Part shown: positions 7,719 through 16,042 of the stretch, piece after piece | Position numbering within the stretch: the first letter of the stretch is position 1 | Layout: each line of letters opens with the position of its first letter | From: Gordonia rubripertincta | Lineage (GTDB): Bacteria; Actinomycetota; Actinomycetes; Mycobacteriales; Mycobacteriaceae | Length of the DNA stretch: 64,000 bases | Assembly (NCBI RefSeq): GCF_038024875.1 | Contig: NZ_CP136136.1 | Span: 4,898,001-4,962,000 of the forward strand | Direction: 5' to 3' | Notes under the pieces: model-generated | What the model saw: the letters and a program-made list of their open reading frames with translations, nothing else | What the model was told of the DNA's origin: nothing | Databases searched by the model: none | Translations under genes and position numbers: made by a program

Positions 7719-9197
7719 CTAATTTGCAGCGATCTCACGGGCTGCGGCGAGGCGCGCGAGGGTCTTCTCCCGACCCAGGATCTCCATCGACTCGAAGAGC
7801 GGCGGACTCACCTGCGAACCGGTCACGGCGACCCGCACCGGACCGAACGCCTTACGCGGTTTGAGCTCCATACCGTCCACCAGAGCCCCGTTGAGCGCGT
7901 CCTGCAGCTCCTGTGTGGTCCAGGAGGCCAACGGCTCGATGGCTGCGATCGTGGCGTCGAGAACGGCCACCGCGTCGGCACCCAGGTTCTTGCTCGCGGC
8001 CTTCTCGTCGATGGTGAAGTCGTCGTCGGACACGTAGACGAACTTGATGAGGTCCCAGGCGTCGCCGAGGACCTGGATACGCGTCTGGACCAGCTCGGCG
8101 AGTGCGGCGAAACTCACATCGTCTACCGGCTCCGACAGATGGCCGTGACCGACGAGGAATTCCTTGAGGCGTGCGGTGAAGTCACCGAGTTCGAGTCGGC
8201 GGATGTGCTCGGCGTTGATCGCGTCGGCCTTCTTCTGGTCGAAACGCGCAGGATTCGAATTGACCTGTCGCACATCGAAAGCCGCGATCATTTCGTCCAG
8301 CGAGAAGACATCGACGTCGCTCGAGTAACCCCACCCGAGAAGGGCCAGGTAGTTGAGCAGACCCTCCGGGATGAAACCCCGATCGCGGTGATGGAAGAGG
8401 TTCGACTGGGGGTCGCGCTTGGACAGCTTCTTGTTGCCCTCGCCCATCACGAACGGCAGATGGGCGAACTGGGGGACGAAGTCGGCGACGCCGATGCGGA
8501 TGAGCGCCTCGTACAGCGCGAGTTGCCGCGGCGTCGACGAGAGCAGGTCCTCGCCACGAAGGACGTGGGTGATCTTCATCATCGCGTCGTCGACCGGGTT
8601 GACCAATGTGTACAGCGGGTCGCCAGACGCGCGGGTCAGCGCGAAGTCGGGAACGGTGCCAGCCTTGATGGTCGTCGTACCGCGGACGAGGTCGTCCCAG
8701 GTGAGGTCCGTGTCCGGCATGCGCAGGCGGACAACCGGTTTGCGACCCTCGGCACGGTAGGCCTCCCGCTGCTCGTCGGTGAGATCGCGGTCGAAGTTGT
8801 CGTAGCCGAGCTTGGGATCACGCCCGGCAGCCTTGTGCCGCGCCTCGACCTCTTCCGGGGTCGAGAAGGCCTCGTAGGCCTCCCCCGCCTCGAGGAGACG
8901 CTTGACGACGTCGGCGTGGATGTCGCGCCGCTCCGACTGTCGGTAGGGACCGTAGGGACCACCCACCTCGGGCCCCTCATCCCAGTCCATCCCGAGCCAG
9001 CGCAGGGCGTCGAGGATGGCCTGGTACGACTCCTCGCTGTCACGCGACGAATCGGTGTCCTCGATGCGGAACACGAAGGTTCCGCCGTCGTGACGCGCCT
9101 GGGCGAAGTTGAACAGCGCGGTCCGCACGAGTCCCACATGGGGTGTACCGGTCGGGGACGGACAGAATCGGACTCGTACGGTCTCACTACTGGTCAT
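7719..9197 (-). CDS. gltX: Glutamyl-tRNA synthetase
   Basis: This 492-residue class I aminoacyl-tRNA synthetase activates glutamate and loads it on tRNA-Glu, and very likely also tRNA-Gln. The HIGH-type motif is PSPTGTPHVG near residue 13 and the KMSKS-type motif is KKLSKRD near residue 260. The C-terminal anticodon-binding domain is complete. It is directly upstream of tRNA-Gln and both tRNA-Glu genes on the same strand, so enzyme and substrates may be partly co-expressed. Confidence 0.97.
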   Translation of the reverse strand: MTSSETVRVRFCPSPTGTPHVGLVRTALFNFAQARHDGGTFVFRIEDTDSSRDSEESYQAILDALRWLGMDWDEGPEVGGPYGPYRQSERRDIHADVVKRLLEAGEAYEAFSTPEEVEARHKAAGRDPKLGYDNFDRDLTDEQREAYRAEGRKPVVRLRMPDTDLTWDDLVRGTTTIKAGTVPDFALTRASGDPLYTLVNPVDDAMMKITHVLRGEDLLSSTPRQLALYEALIRIGVADFVPQFAHLPFVMGEGNKKLSKRDPQSNLFHHRDRGFIPEGLLNYLALLGWGYSSDVDVFSLDEMIAAFDVRQVNSNPARFDQKKADAINAEHIRRLELGDFTARLKEFLVGHGHLSEPVDDVSFAALAELVQTRIQVLGDAWDLIKFVYVSDDDFTIDEKAASKNLGADAVAVLDATIAAIEPLASWTTQELQDALNGALVDGMELKPRKAFGPVRVAVTGSQVSPPLFESMEILGREKTLARLAAAREIAAN

Positions 9198-9241
9198 GAC
9201 CTTCAGGGTAACGAAACCGCCTCAGGCCCTGACCGGCGCGT

Positions 9242-10066
9242 TCAGTCCCGGAACCGCCCGCAGAAGTCGACGAGCACGCGGTTCACCTCGGCCGGTTGTT
9301 CGAGATAGCCGAAATGCCCGGCACGTTCGATCTGTACGTACTCCGCGCCCGGAATCGCCTCGGCCACCTCGCGAGCCAGCTTCGGCGGCAACGTGCGGTC
9401 GTCGGCGAAACCGACGACGAGCGTCGGACGGGTGATGTTGCGATACGCCGAGAGCCGGTCGGACTCCTTGTTGTGGAGTTCGAGCTGCGCACGCACGCCC
9501 GGGGTGATCGTCTGCGGCGAGAAACCGATGATGTCGAGCCAGTCCCGAGCCGCGCGGTCGTCGTCGAGGGTGTGCGGCGACAGGTTGAGATGAGCTGTGA
9601 TGGCCGCCTGGTACTCCGACGGCAGCTTGATCTTGTTGTCGTAGAGCGCGCGCTCACCGGCCGAGATCGCTTCCTGCAGCGGGGTGTTCCGCCCGTAGGT
9701 GGCGATCAGGACGGCCGCCTTCACGACATCGGGCCGGGCCAGAGCGAGTTCCTGGGTGATCCGGGCGCCCAGCGAGGTTCCCACGACGATGGCCGGACCG
9801 CGGTCCAGATGCTCGATGAGCGCGGCGGTGTCGGCGACCATGTCGTCGAGGCCGAAACCCTCCGGGCATTCCGACGACGGGGCGATGCCGCGGTTGTCGA
9901 AGGTGACGACGGTGTAGCCCGCCTTCACCAGTGCCGGTTCTTGATTGGCCTTCCACACGCGACCGGGACTTCCGGTGCCCATCACCATGACGACGAGCGG
10001 GCCGCTGCCGGCCACGCTGTAGGAGATGTCGATGCCGTTGACGCGTGCCGTGCTGGGAGCTGTCAT
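9242..10066 (-). CDS. Alpha/beta-fold hydrolase
   Basis: This 274-residue single-domain hydrolase has the nucleophile elbow GTSLG (Ser about residue 96) and the catalytic histidine in ERAGHFGYLEQP near the C-terminus. The oxyanion-hole region is VMGTGSPGRVW. Its start overlaps the stop of the upstream FAH-family gene by 4 nt (10063-10066), so the two are translationally coupled and probably serve one catabolic pathway. The substrate cannot be read. Esterase, C-C hydrolase and haloperoxidase-like members share these motifs. Confidence 0.88.
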   Translation of the reverse strand: MTAPSTARVNGIDISYSVAGSGPLVVMVMGTGSPGRVWKANQEPALVKAGYTVVTFDNRGIAPSSECPEGFGLDDMVADTAALIEHLDRGPAIVVGTSLGARITQELALARPDVVKAAVLIATYGRNTPLQEAISAGERALYDNKIKLPSEYQAAITAHLNLSPHTLDDDRAARDWLDIIGFSPQTITPGVRAQLELHNKESDRLSAYRNITRPTLVVGFADDRTLPPKLAREVAEAIPGAEYVQIERAGHFGYLEQPAEVNRVLVDFCGRFRD

Positions 10067-10836
10067 GCCTTGTCCACCACCGGGTTGGAGAGCGTGCCGA
10101 TTCCGTTGACGGTCACCGAGACCCGTTGTCCGGCAACCATGGGTCCCACCCCTTCTGGCGTGCCCGTGAGGATCACGTCACCGGGGAGCAGGGTCATGAT
10201 CCGCGTGATCCACTCGACGATCTCGCCGATGTCGTGCAGCATCAACGACGTCCGGGTGCGCTGCTTGACCGCTCCGTCGAGCTCGGTGACGAGTTCGACG
10301 TCGGACGGATCGAAGGAGGTCTCGATCCAGGGACCGAGCGGGCAGAAGGTGTCGTAACTCTTGCCACGCGTCCACTGACCATCGGCCTTCTGCTGATCGC
10401 GGGCGGTGACGTCGTTGGCGATCGTGTAACCCAGGATGACGTCCTTGGCCTGCGCGGCCTTGACGTCCTTGCAGGGACGGCCGATGACGACAGCCAACTC
10501 GCCTTCGTAGTCCACGCGTTCCGACGACGGCGGACGCACGATCGGGACCTCGGGACCGATGATGGAGGTGTTCGGCTTGATGAAGATCACCGGATCGGCC
10601 GGCGCCTCGCCACCCATCTCGGCCGCGTGCGCGGCGTAGTTCTTACCGATGCAGATCACCTTGCTGGCCAGGATCGGGGCCAGCACACGGACGTCGGCCA
10701 GTTTCCAGGAGCGACCGGTGAACGTCGGGGTGCCGAACGGATGCTCGGCGATCTCCTTGGCGACTGCGTCGTCGCCTTCCCCTTCGACGGACACAAAGGC
10801 CACTCCGTCGGGACTCGCAATTCGACCTAAGCGCAT
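10063..10836 (-). CDS. Fumarylacetoacetate-hydrolase-family protein
   Basis: This 257-residue protein belongs to the FAH/2-hydroxyhepta-2,4-diene-1,7-dioate isomerase family (equivalent to Rv2993c by position). Metal-binding acidic residues are seen in RVDYEGELAVVIGRP, with the following GYTIANDVTARDQQ and LLPGDVILTGTPEGVG. Members hydrolyse or isomerise C-C bonds of acylpyruvates and related aromatic-degradation intermediates. Some are oxaloacetate decarboxylases. The downstream hydrolase overlaps it by 4 nt. Exact substrate unknown. Confidence 0.9.
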   Translation of the reverse strand: MRLGRIASPDGVAFVSVEGEGDDAVAKEIAEHPFGTPTFTGRSWKLADVRVLAPILASKVICIGKNYAAHAAEMGGEAPADPVIFIKPNTSIIGPEVPIVRPPSSERVDYEGELAVVIGRPCKDVKAAQAKDVILGYTIANDVTARDQQKADGQWTRGKSYDTFCPLGPWIETSFDPSDVELVTELDGAVKQRTRTSLMLHDIGEIVEWITRIMTLLPGDVILTGTPEGVGPMVAGQRVSVTVNGIGTLSNPVVDKA

Positions 10837-10961
10837 GTCCAGACCCTATCGCACCCACCGATCCCATCCGTTGGGAGTCGAGTTGGCGGACCCTTCCGGC
10901 GGTCTTAGAATGTGAGCCAATTGTTCCACACTGTGAGATGCAGAGAGCGGGGTGAGTTCGG

Positions 10962-12191
10962 ATGGATGACCTGAGCATCATGTCCAACACCAGGAGGTGG
11001 GTCATCCTCGGATGCTCACTGCTAGCCGCGCTGACGACCACCTGCGTCGTGAGCGGCGTCGCGTACCTGATCCCCGCGCTCCACACCGATGCCGGACTGA
11101 CCCTCACCGCGGCGGCGACACTCGCCGCCATCCCGACGATCGGCCTCACGATGGCCACGTTCCTGTGGGGAATACTGCTGGACCGTTACGGCGAACGCCG
11201 GATCCTGCTGATCTCTCTGTCGATCTCGCTCGTGGGCGCCACCGGCGCGGCCGTTGCTGCGGCCACCGATGCCTCATATGTCCTCATCGGCGCGGCTCTC
11301 CTGGTGGGCGGCATCGGATCCGGCGCCGCCAACGGGGCCAGCGGCCGGATCGTGGTGGGCTGGTTCCCCGCTCAGCAGCGCGGCACCGCGATGGGTGTCC
11401 GGCAGATGGCGCAACCCCTGGGCATCGGTGTGTGCGCGCTGACCATGCCGGTTGTCGCGGCCACCCAGGGACCCGCTGCGGCCCTGGCCATCCCGGCCGT
11501 GATCACCGCCGCCGGCTTGCTGGCTGTGCTGATCGGCATCAGCGACCCGCCGCGTCGTGCGAGCTCCGTCGGCCACAAAGACGATTCCACGACCGGCCGA
11601 AACCCCTACCGGGGCAACTCGTTCCTCGCCCGGGTGCACGCCGTAAGCATGCTGCTCGTCGTACCGCAGTCGATGATGTGGACCTTCGTACCCACGTGGT
11701 TGATCGTGGCACACGACTGGTCGCCCGCCGGTGCCGGAATCCTGATCACCGTGACGCAGGTGATCGGCGCGTTCGGCCGGATCGCCGCGGGCCGATGGTC
11801 GGATGCCTGGCTCTCCCGGATGCGTCCGGTGCGGGTCATCGCGGTCGCCGGTGTCGCTTCGATGTGCGCTCTCGCCGTGGCGGATTGGTTCGACAGTCCC
11901 GTCGCGCCCGCACTGATGGCCGTGGCCGGCGTGATCTCGGTGGCCGACAACGGCCTGGCGTTCACCGCAATCGCCGAGTTCGCCGGGCCGGCCTGGAGCG
12001 GACGCGGACTCGCGGTGCAGAACACGGGTCAGTACCTGGTCACCGCCGCGACGACGCCCGTGCTGGGTGCACTGATCGCCGCGGTCGGTTTCCCGGCGGC
12101 GTTCGCGGTCACCGCGCTCGCCCCACTGGCGGCCACCCCCCTGGTGCCGCGCGACGCCCAGCGGCTGGTCGAGGAGCCCGTGAAGGCCTGA
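10962..12191 (+). CDS. Major facilitator superfamily transporter
   Basis: This 409-residue membrane protein has about 12 hydrophobic segments. The cytoplasmic loop 2-3 signature is DRYGERRILL and a second half begins near residue 210. The position matches Rv2994 of M. tuberculosis. The substrate is unknown; MFS members export drugs or move organic acids and sugars. The gene is divergent from the FAH/hydrolase pair, so it may transport a substrate of those enzymes, which is inference only. A copy of GTGAGATG (10933-10940) lies upstream of the start. Confidence 0.9.
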   Translation: MDDLSIMSNTRRWVILGCSLLAALTTTCVVSGVAYLIPALHTDAGLTLTAAATLAAIPTIGLTMATFLWGILLDRYGERRILLISLSISLVGATGAAVAAATDASYVLIGAALLVGGIGSGAANGASGRIVVGWFPAQQRGTAMGVRQMAQPLGIGVCALTMPVVAATQGPAAALAIPAVITAAGLLAVLIGISDPPRRASSVGHKDDSTTGRNPYRGNSFLARVHAVSMLLVVPQSMMWTFVPTWLIVAHDWSPAGAGILITVTQVIGAFGRIAAGRWSDAWLSRMRPVRVIAVAGVASMCALAVADWFDSPVAPALMAVAGVISVADNGLAFTAIAEFAGPAWSGRGLAVQNTGQYLVTAATTPVLGALIAAVGFPAAFAVTALAPLAATPLVPRDAQRLVEEPVKA

Positions 12192-12217
12192 CCGGCCGCC
12201 GAACTCACCACATATGG

Positions 12218-12254
12218 ATCAACCCACCACCCGATCGTCGGGTGGTGGGTTGAT
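12218..12254. terminator. Bidirectional terminator between MFS gene and leuB
   Basis: A perfect 17-bp inverted repeat (12218-12234 and 12238-12254) with a 3-nt loop lies between convergent genes. It shares the outer ATCAACCC/GGGTTGAT arms with the mutT1-hupB terminator. Confidence 0.8.
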
Positions 12255-12279
12255 TCCGTTGGTGCCGGTCCGCGGACCC

Positions 12280-13290
12280 TCAGGCGAGGCGTTCGCGGAT
12301 GCGCTTGCCGACCTCACCGGTGACGACCGGTCCGCCGCGCTCGGCGAGGTCGTCGGCGACGGCCTTCTCGATCCGGGCCGCGGCGTCGTTCTCACCGAGG
12401 TGTTGCAGGAGCAGGGCGGTCGACAGGATGGCGGCGGTCGGATCGGCCTTGCCCTGACCGGCGATGTCGGGTGCCGAACCGTGAACCGGTTCGAACATCG
12501 ACGGATTCGCGCCGGTGGCGTCGATGTTGCCCGACGCCGCCAGTCCGATGCCGCCGCTGACGGCAGCCGCGATGTCGGTGATGATGTCGCCGAACAGGTT
12601 GTCGGTGACGACCACGTCGAAGCGGCCGGGATCGGTGACCAGGTAGATGGTCGCCGCGTCCACGTGGCAGTAATCGGTGGTGACGTCGGGGAATTCGGCG
12701 CCGATCTCCTCGACCGCACGGCTCCACAGCGATCCGGCGAAGCCGAGCACATTGGTCTTGTGGACCAGCGTGAGCTTCTTACGACGCTGCTGTGCACGCT
12801 GGAAAGCGTTGCGCACCACGCGTTCGACGCCGAATCGGGTGTTGACACTGACCTCGGTGGCCACCTCGTGCGGAGTGCCTACGCGGATCGCGCCGCCGTT
12901 GCCGGTGTAGGGACCCTCGGTGCCCTCACGGACGACGACGAAGTCGATCTCGGGGTCGCCGGCCAGCGGCGAGGTGACACCGGGGTACCGGCGCGACGGA
13001 CGCAGGTTCACGTGGTGATCGAGGGCGAAACGCATCGTGAGCAGCAGGCCGCGCTCGAGGATGCCCGGCGGCACCGACGGATCGCCGATGGCGCCCAACA
13101 GGATTGCGTCGTGGCGGCGCAGCGACTCCAGGTCGTCCTCGGTGAGGAGTTCACCGTTGCGGTGGTAGCGGCGAGCACCGAGATCGAACTCGGTGGTGCT
13201 CACCGACGGGACGACGGTCTCGAGGACGCCGAGCGCCTCCCCGATGACCTCGGGTCCGATGCCGTCGCCGGCGATGACAGCGAGTTTCAC
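12280..13290 (-). CDS. leuB: 3-isopropylmalate dehydrogenase
   Basis: This 336-residue NAD-dependent oxidative decarboxylase converts 3-isopropylmalate to 2-oxoisocaproate, the third dedicated step of leucine synthesis. The N-terminal AGDGIGPEV, the substrate arginines in NLRPSRRYPG, the metal-site aspartates in VTDNLFGDIITD and the cofactor loop EPVHGSAPDIAG are all present. Its start overlaps the serA stop by 4 nt, so the two genes are translationally coupled, as in mycobacteria. Confidence 0.97.
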   Translation of the reverse strand: MKLAVIAGDGIGPEVIGEALGVLETVVPSVSTTEFDLGARRYHRNGELLTEDDLESLRRHDAILLGAIGDPSVPPGILERGLLLTMRFALDHHVNLRPSRRYPGVTSPLAGDPEIDFVVVREGTEGPYTGNGGAIRVGTPHEVATEVSVNTRFGVERVVRNAFQRAQQRRKKLTLVHKTNVLGFAGSLWSRAVEEIGAEFPDVTTDYCHVDAATIYLVTDPGRFDVVVTDNLFGDIITDIAAAVSGGIGLAASGNIDATGANPSMFEPVHGSAPDIAGQGKADPTAAILSTALLLQHLGENDAAARIEKAVADDLAERGGPVVTGEVGKRIRERLA

Positions 13291-14882
13291 GACAGATCCA
13301 CCTGCACGATCAGGGTGGCGCCCACCGCCGAACCGATGGCCTCGACGACCTCGTCGGTCAGCGCGCTGCTGACGCGCAGCATCATCGTGGCGCCTTCACC
13401 CTCGGCGTCCTGCGACAGACCGGCGGCGAGGATGTCGACGCCGGCGTCACCGAGGAGCGTGCCGATCTTGCCGAGCGAGCCCGGACGATCCGCGTAGCTG
13501 ACGATCAGGTTGTGGCCCTCGGCGCGGAGGTCGAAGTTGCGGCCGTTGATGTTCACGATCTTCTCGACCAGGCGCGGCTCGGTGAGCGTGCCGGAGACGT
13601 TGTGGACCGAACCATCGGCGAACACTGCCTTGACGTCGACGACGCTGCGGTGGTTGGGGCTCTCCGGAGCGGTGGTCACCTCGCTGGTGACACCACGGCT
13701 CTCGGCCACGGCCGGAGCGTTGACGAAGGTGACCGGCTCGTCGAGGACGGCCGAGAACAGGCCGCGCAGCGCCGAGAGCCCGAGGACCTCGACGTTCTTG
13801 GCGGCCAGCTCACCGCGGACATCGACAACCAGCGAGGTCGGCGGCTCCTTGCTGATGGCGCCGACGAGGACACCGGCCTTGCGCGCGACCTCGAGCCACG
13901 GGGCGACCTCTTCGTCGACCGCGCCGCCGGTGATGTTGACGGCGTCGGGCACGAAGTGACCGGCCAGGGCGAGGCGGACGCTCTTGGCGACATCGGTGCC
14001 GGCACGGTCCTGGGCCTCGCTGGTGGAGGCGCCGAGGTGCGGGGTCACGACGACCTGCGGGAGGTCGAACAGCGGCGAGTCGGTGCAGGGCTCGGTCGCG
14101 AAGACGTCGAGGCCGGCAGCGCGGACCTGGCCGGAGTTGATGGCGTCGGCCAGTGCCTGCTCGTCGATCAGACCACCGCGGGCGGCGTTGACGATGACGA
14201 CGCCCTTCTTGGTGCGGGCGAGCTGCTCGGCGCCGATGAGACCGAGGGTCTCGGGCGTCTTGGGCAGGTGCACGGTGATGAAGTCGGCGCGCTCGAGGAG
14301 CTCGTCGAGGCTGACCAGCTCGATGCCGAGCTGAGCGGCCCGGGCCGGCGAGACGTAGGGGTCGTACGCGATGATGTGGGTCTCGAAGGCGGCCAGACGT
14401 GCGGCGACCAGCTGACCGATGCGGCCGAGGCCGACGACGCCGACGGTCTTGTCGAAGATCTCGACACCGTTGAAAGCCGAACGCTTCCACGTCTTCTCAC
14501 GCAGGGTGGCGTCGGCGGCCGGGATCTGGCGCGACGCCGACATCAGCAGCGCGATGGCGTGCTCGGCGGCGGTGTGGATGTTGGAGGTCGGCGCGTTGAC
14601 GACCATGACGCCGCGTTCGGTGGCGGCGGGGACGTCGACGTTGTCGAGACCGACACCGGCGCGCGCGATGATCTTCAGCTTCTTGCCGGCGTCGAGGACC
14701 TCGGCGTCGACAGTCGTCGCGGAACGCACGAGGATGGCGTCGGCGTCGACGACGGCCTCGAGCAGCTTGGGACGGTCCGGGCCGTCGACCCATCGCACCT
14801 CGACACCGTCACCGAGTGCTTCCACGGTGGACGGCGCCAGCTTGTCGGCGATGAGTACGACCGGGCGGCCAGCAGAGCTCAC
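13287..14882 (-). CDS. serA: D-3-phosphoglycerate dehydrogenase
   Basis: This 531-residue enzyme starts serine synthesis by oxidising 3-phosphoglycerate with NAD. Residues ~5-310 form the two-part dehydrogenase core (GVGLDN, the Rossmann motif VGLGRIGQLVA, catalytic His in TPHLGASTSEAQ). An intervening ASB domain and a C-terminal ACT domain (~455-531) follow, the long type that in mycobacteria is feedback-inhibited by serine. GTG 14882 is chosen because GGAGAAAAG precedes it and the length matches homologues. A longer ATG start at 14921 would add 13 unconserved residues. Confidence 0.96.
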   Translation of the reverse strand: MSSAGRPVVLIADKLAPSTVEALGDGVEVRWVDGPDRPKLLEAVVDADAILVRSATTVDAEVLDAGKKLKIIARAGVGLDNVDVPAATERGVMVVNAPTSNIHTAAEHAIALLMSASRQIPAADATLREKTWKRSAFNGVEIFDKTVGVVGLGRIGQLVAARLAAFETHIIAYDPYVSPARAAQLGIELVSLDELLERADFITVHLPKTPETLGLIGAEQLARTKKGVVIVNAARGGLIDEQALADAINSGQVRAAGLDVFATEPCTDSPLFDLPQVVVTPHLGASTSEAQDRAGTDVAKSVRLALAGHFVPDAVNITGGAVDEEVAPWLEVARKAGVLVGAISKEPPTSLVVDVRGELAAKNVEVLGLSALRGLFSAVLDEPVTFVNAPAVAESRGVTSEVTTAPESPNHRSVVDVKAVFADGSVHNVSGTLTEPRLVEKIVNINGRNFDLRAEGHNLIVSYADRPGSLGKIGTLLGDAGVDILAAGLSQDAEGEGATMMLRVSSALTDEVVEAIGSAVGATLIVQVDLS

Positions 14883-15214
14883 AGTCTTTTCTCCAGGTTC
14901 GGGGCAGGTGCGAATTCTCACCTTTGGCAGGACGGAGCGTCGTGGACTCTCCGTGTCACAGCTTAAAGGTCTGGTAGATGGCCCCGAACAGGCGGTCTAC
15001 CCTGAAAGTGACGCCGTGTCCGTGGGGCTGGGTAGAGTGTGACGGGCATTACGGCGCGCTGCGGCAAGCATCACGGAAGGGTTGCAAACCGACCGCGGGT
15101 CGATCCCACGCAGGAGCGAACGCCGGAGAGTCCCGGTACGGTGTGCTTTGACCGCCTGCCGCGACCAGTTCCGGCAGGCGTTTCGGCGCATTGCGAATCA
15201 GAAGTGGAGAGCGG
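14883..15214. other. 332-bp divergent intergenic region: serA leader and S1 peptidase leader
   Basis: There is no gene here. The serA side has a small AGGTG/CACCT hairpin (14907-14924) before the ribosome binding site. The peptidase side has TAGAGT at 15032-15037 as a possible -10, then about 170 nt of potentially structured leader ending in a strong hairpin (15153-15180). No known riboswitch class was recognised. Confidence 0.4.
15153..15184 (+). terminator. Hairpin with short T run in the leader of the S1 peptidase gene
   Basis: A perfect 9-bp stem (15153-15161 and 15172-15180) with a 10-nt loop is followed by TTT. It lies 34 nt upstream of the peptidase start codon on the same strand, so it is placed to attenuate transcription. 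The T run is short and termination is unproven. Confidence 0.4.
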
Positions 15215-15880
15215 ATGACGAAGAAGCTGACGGCACTGTTGGCGGTTTTGGCTGCGACGGTGCTCGCCGGCTGGGGAGCGGGTGTCGCGGTCGCGGCCCC
15301 GGCAAAGATCTTCCTCGGGGGCGGCTCTGGAATTCTTGTCCTCAAAGGTGGAAACTCCGCTGCAGCCTGCACCCTGACGACGATCGGCCGCTCCAAGACC
15401 GGCAAGCTCATCGGCATCACCGCGGGACACTGCGGTAACCCCGGCCAGAAGGTCTACTCGGAGACCTTCCAGGACCGCGGGCAGGCCGGCACCATCACCC
15501 ATTCGTTCTCCGACCTCGACATGGCGATCATCCAGATGGACGCCTCGAAGGTCGTGCCGCTGCGCACCGTCCGCGGCGTGACGATCCGCTCGGTCGATCC
15601 CCGCCCCATCGGCTTCCCCACCATCGCGTGCAAGGAAGGTCGCACCACCGGCAACACCTGTGGCATCGCCTGGTTCTCCGAGGGTGACGTCCATCTCAGC
15701 CAGCTGTGCGTGATCGAAGGCGACTCCGGCAGCCCCGTCGTGGTCGGTGACCGCCTCGTCGGCATGGTGAATGCCTACTACTTCCTCGGCTGCTTCGGTC
15801 CGGAGACCGGCACCAACATCAAGCCGATCCTGAACCGGGTGGCCTCGGTCCCCGAGTACAAGGGATTCACGATCGCCTGA
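15215..15880 (+). CDS. Secreted S1-family (chymotrypsin-like) serine protease
   Basis: This 221-residue precursor has a Sec signal peptide (MTKKLTALLAVLAAT..., likely cleavage after VAVAA near residue 28). A compact chymotrypsin-fold domain follows. The triad is His72 in TAGHC, an Asp at 100 or 102 in SDLDMAI, and Ser171 in GDSGSP. Six or more cysteines suggest disulfides. ATG 15215 is preferred over the upstream in-frame start because GGAGA lies just before it and the signal peptide begins there. The gene sits between serA and ilvC, where mycobacteria carry other genes, so it is accessory here. Its target is unknown. Confidence 0.93.
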   Translation: MTKKLTALLAVLAATVLAGWGAGVAVAAPAKIFLGGGSGILVLKGGNSAAACTLTTIGRSKTGKLIGITAGHCGNPGQKVYSETFQDRGQAGTITHSFSDLDMAIIQMDASKVVPLRTVRGVTIRSVDPRPIGFPTIACKEGRTTGNTCGIAWFSEGDVHLSQLCVIEGDSGSPVVVGDRLVGMVNAYYFLGCFGPETGTNIKPILNRVASVPEYKGFTIA

Positions 15881-15897
15881 TCGAACTTCCCCTCGCG

Positions 15898-15926
15898 ACG
15901 CCCCGGGTTCACACCCGGGGCGTTGT
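15898..15926 (+). terminator. Terminator after the S1 peptidase gene
   Basis: A perfect 11-bp stem (15898-15908 and 15913-15923) with a 4-nt loop lies 18 bp after the stop codon and is followed by TTGTG. Confidence 0.75.
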
Positions 15927-15993
15927 GCATTTCCGGGACATCTTCCGCCCCGCCGCAGCTCTTGTGAACCCAACCTTTTGCGCTCCGACGACG

Positions 15994-16025
15994 GCGGGCC
16001 CGCACCTCGAAAGGTGCGGGCCCGC
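15994..16025 (-). terminator. Terminator after ilvC
   Basis: A perfect 14-bp GC-rich stem (15994-16007 and 16012-16025) closed by a cgaa tetraloop lies just downstream of the ilvC stop on the minus strand. There is no T run. Confidence 0.75.
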
Positions 16026-16042
16026 GGTCAGAGCAGAGAGAC

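Noticed and set aside
15091..15161. Resemblance of the S1 peptidase leader to a glycine riboswitch (GGAGAG...CCCGG)
   Set aside because: The conserved GCCGAAGG-type segment of that class is missing and the neighbouring gene is not a glycine gene.
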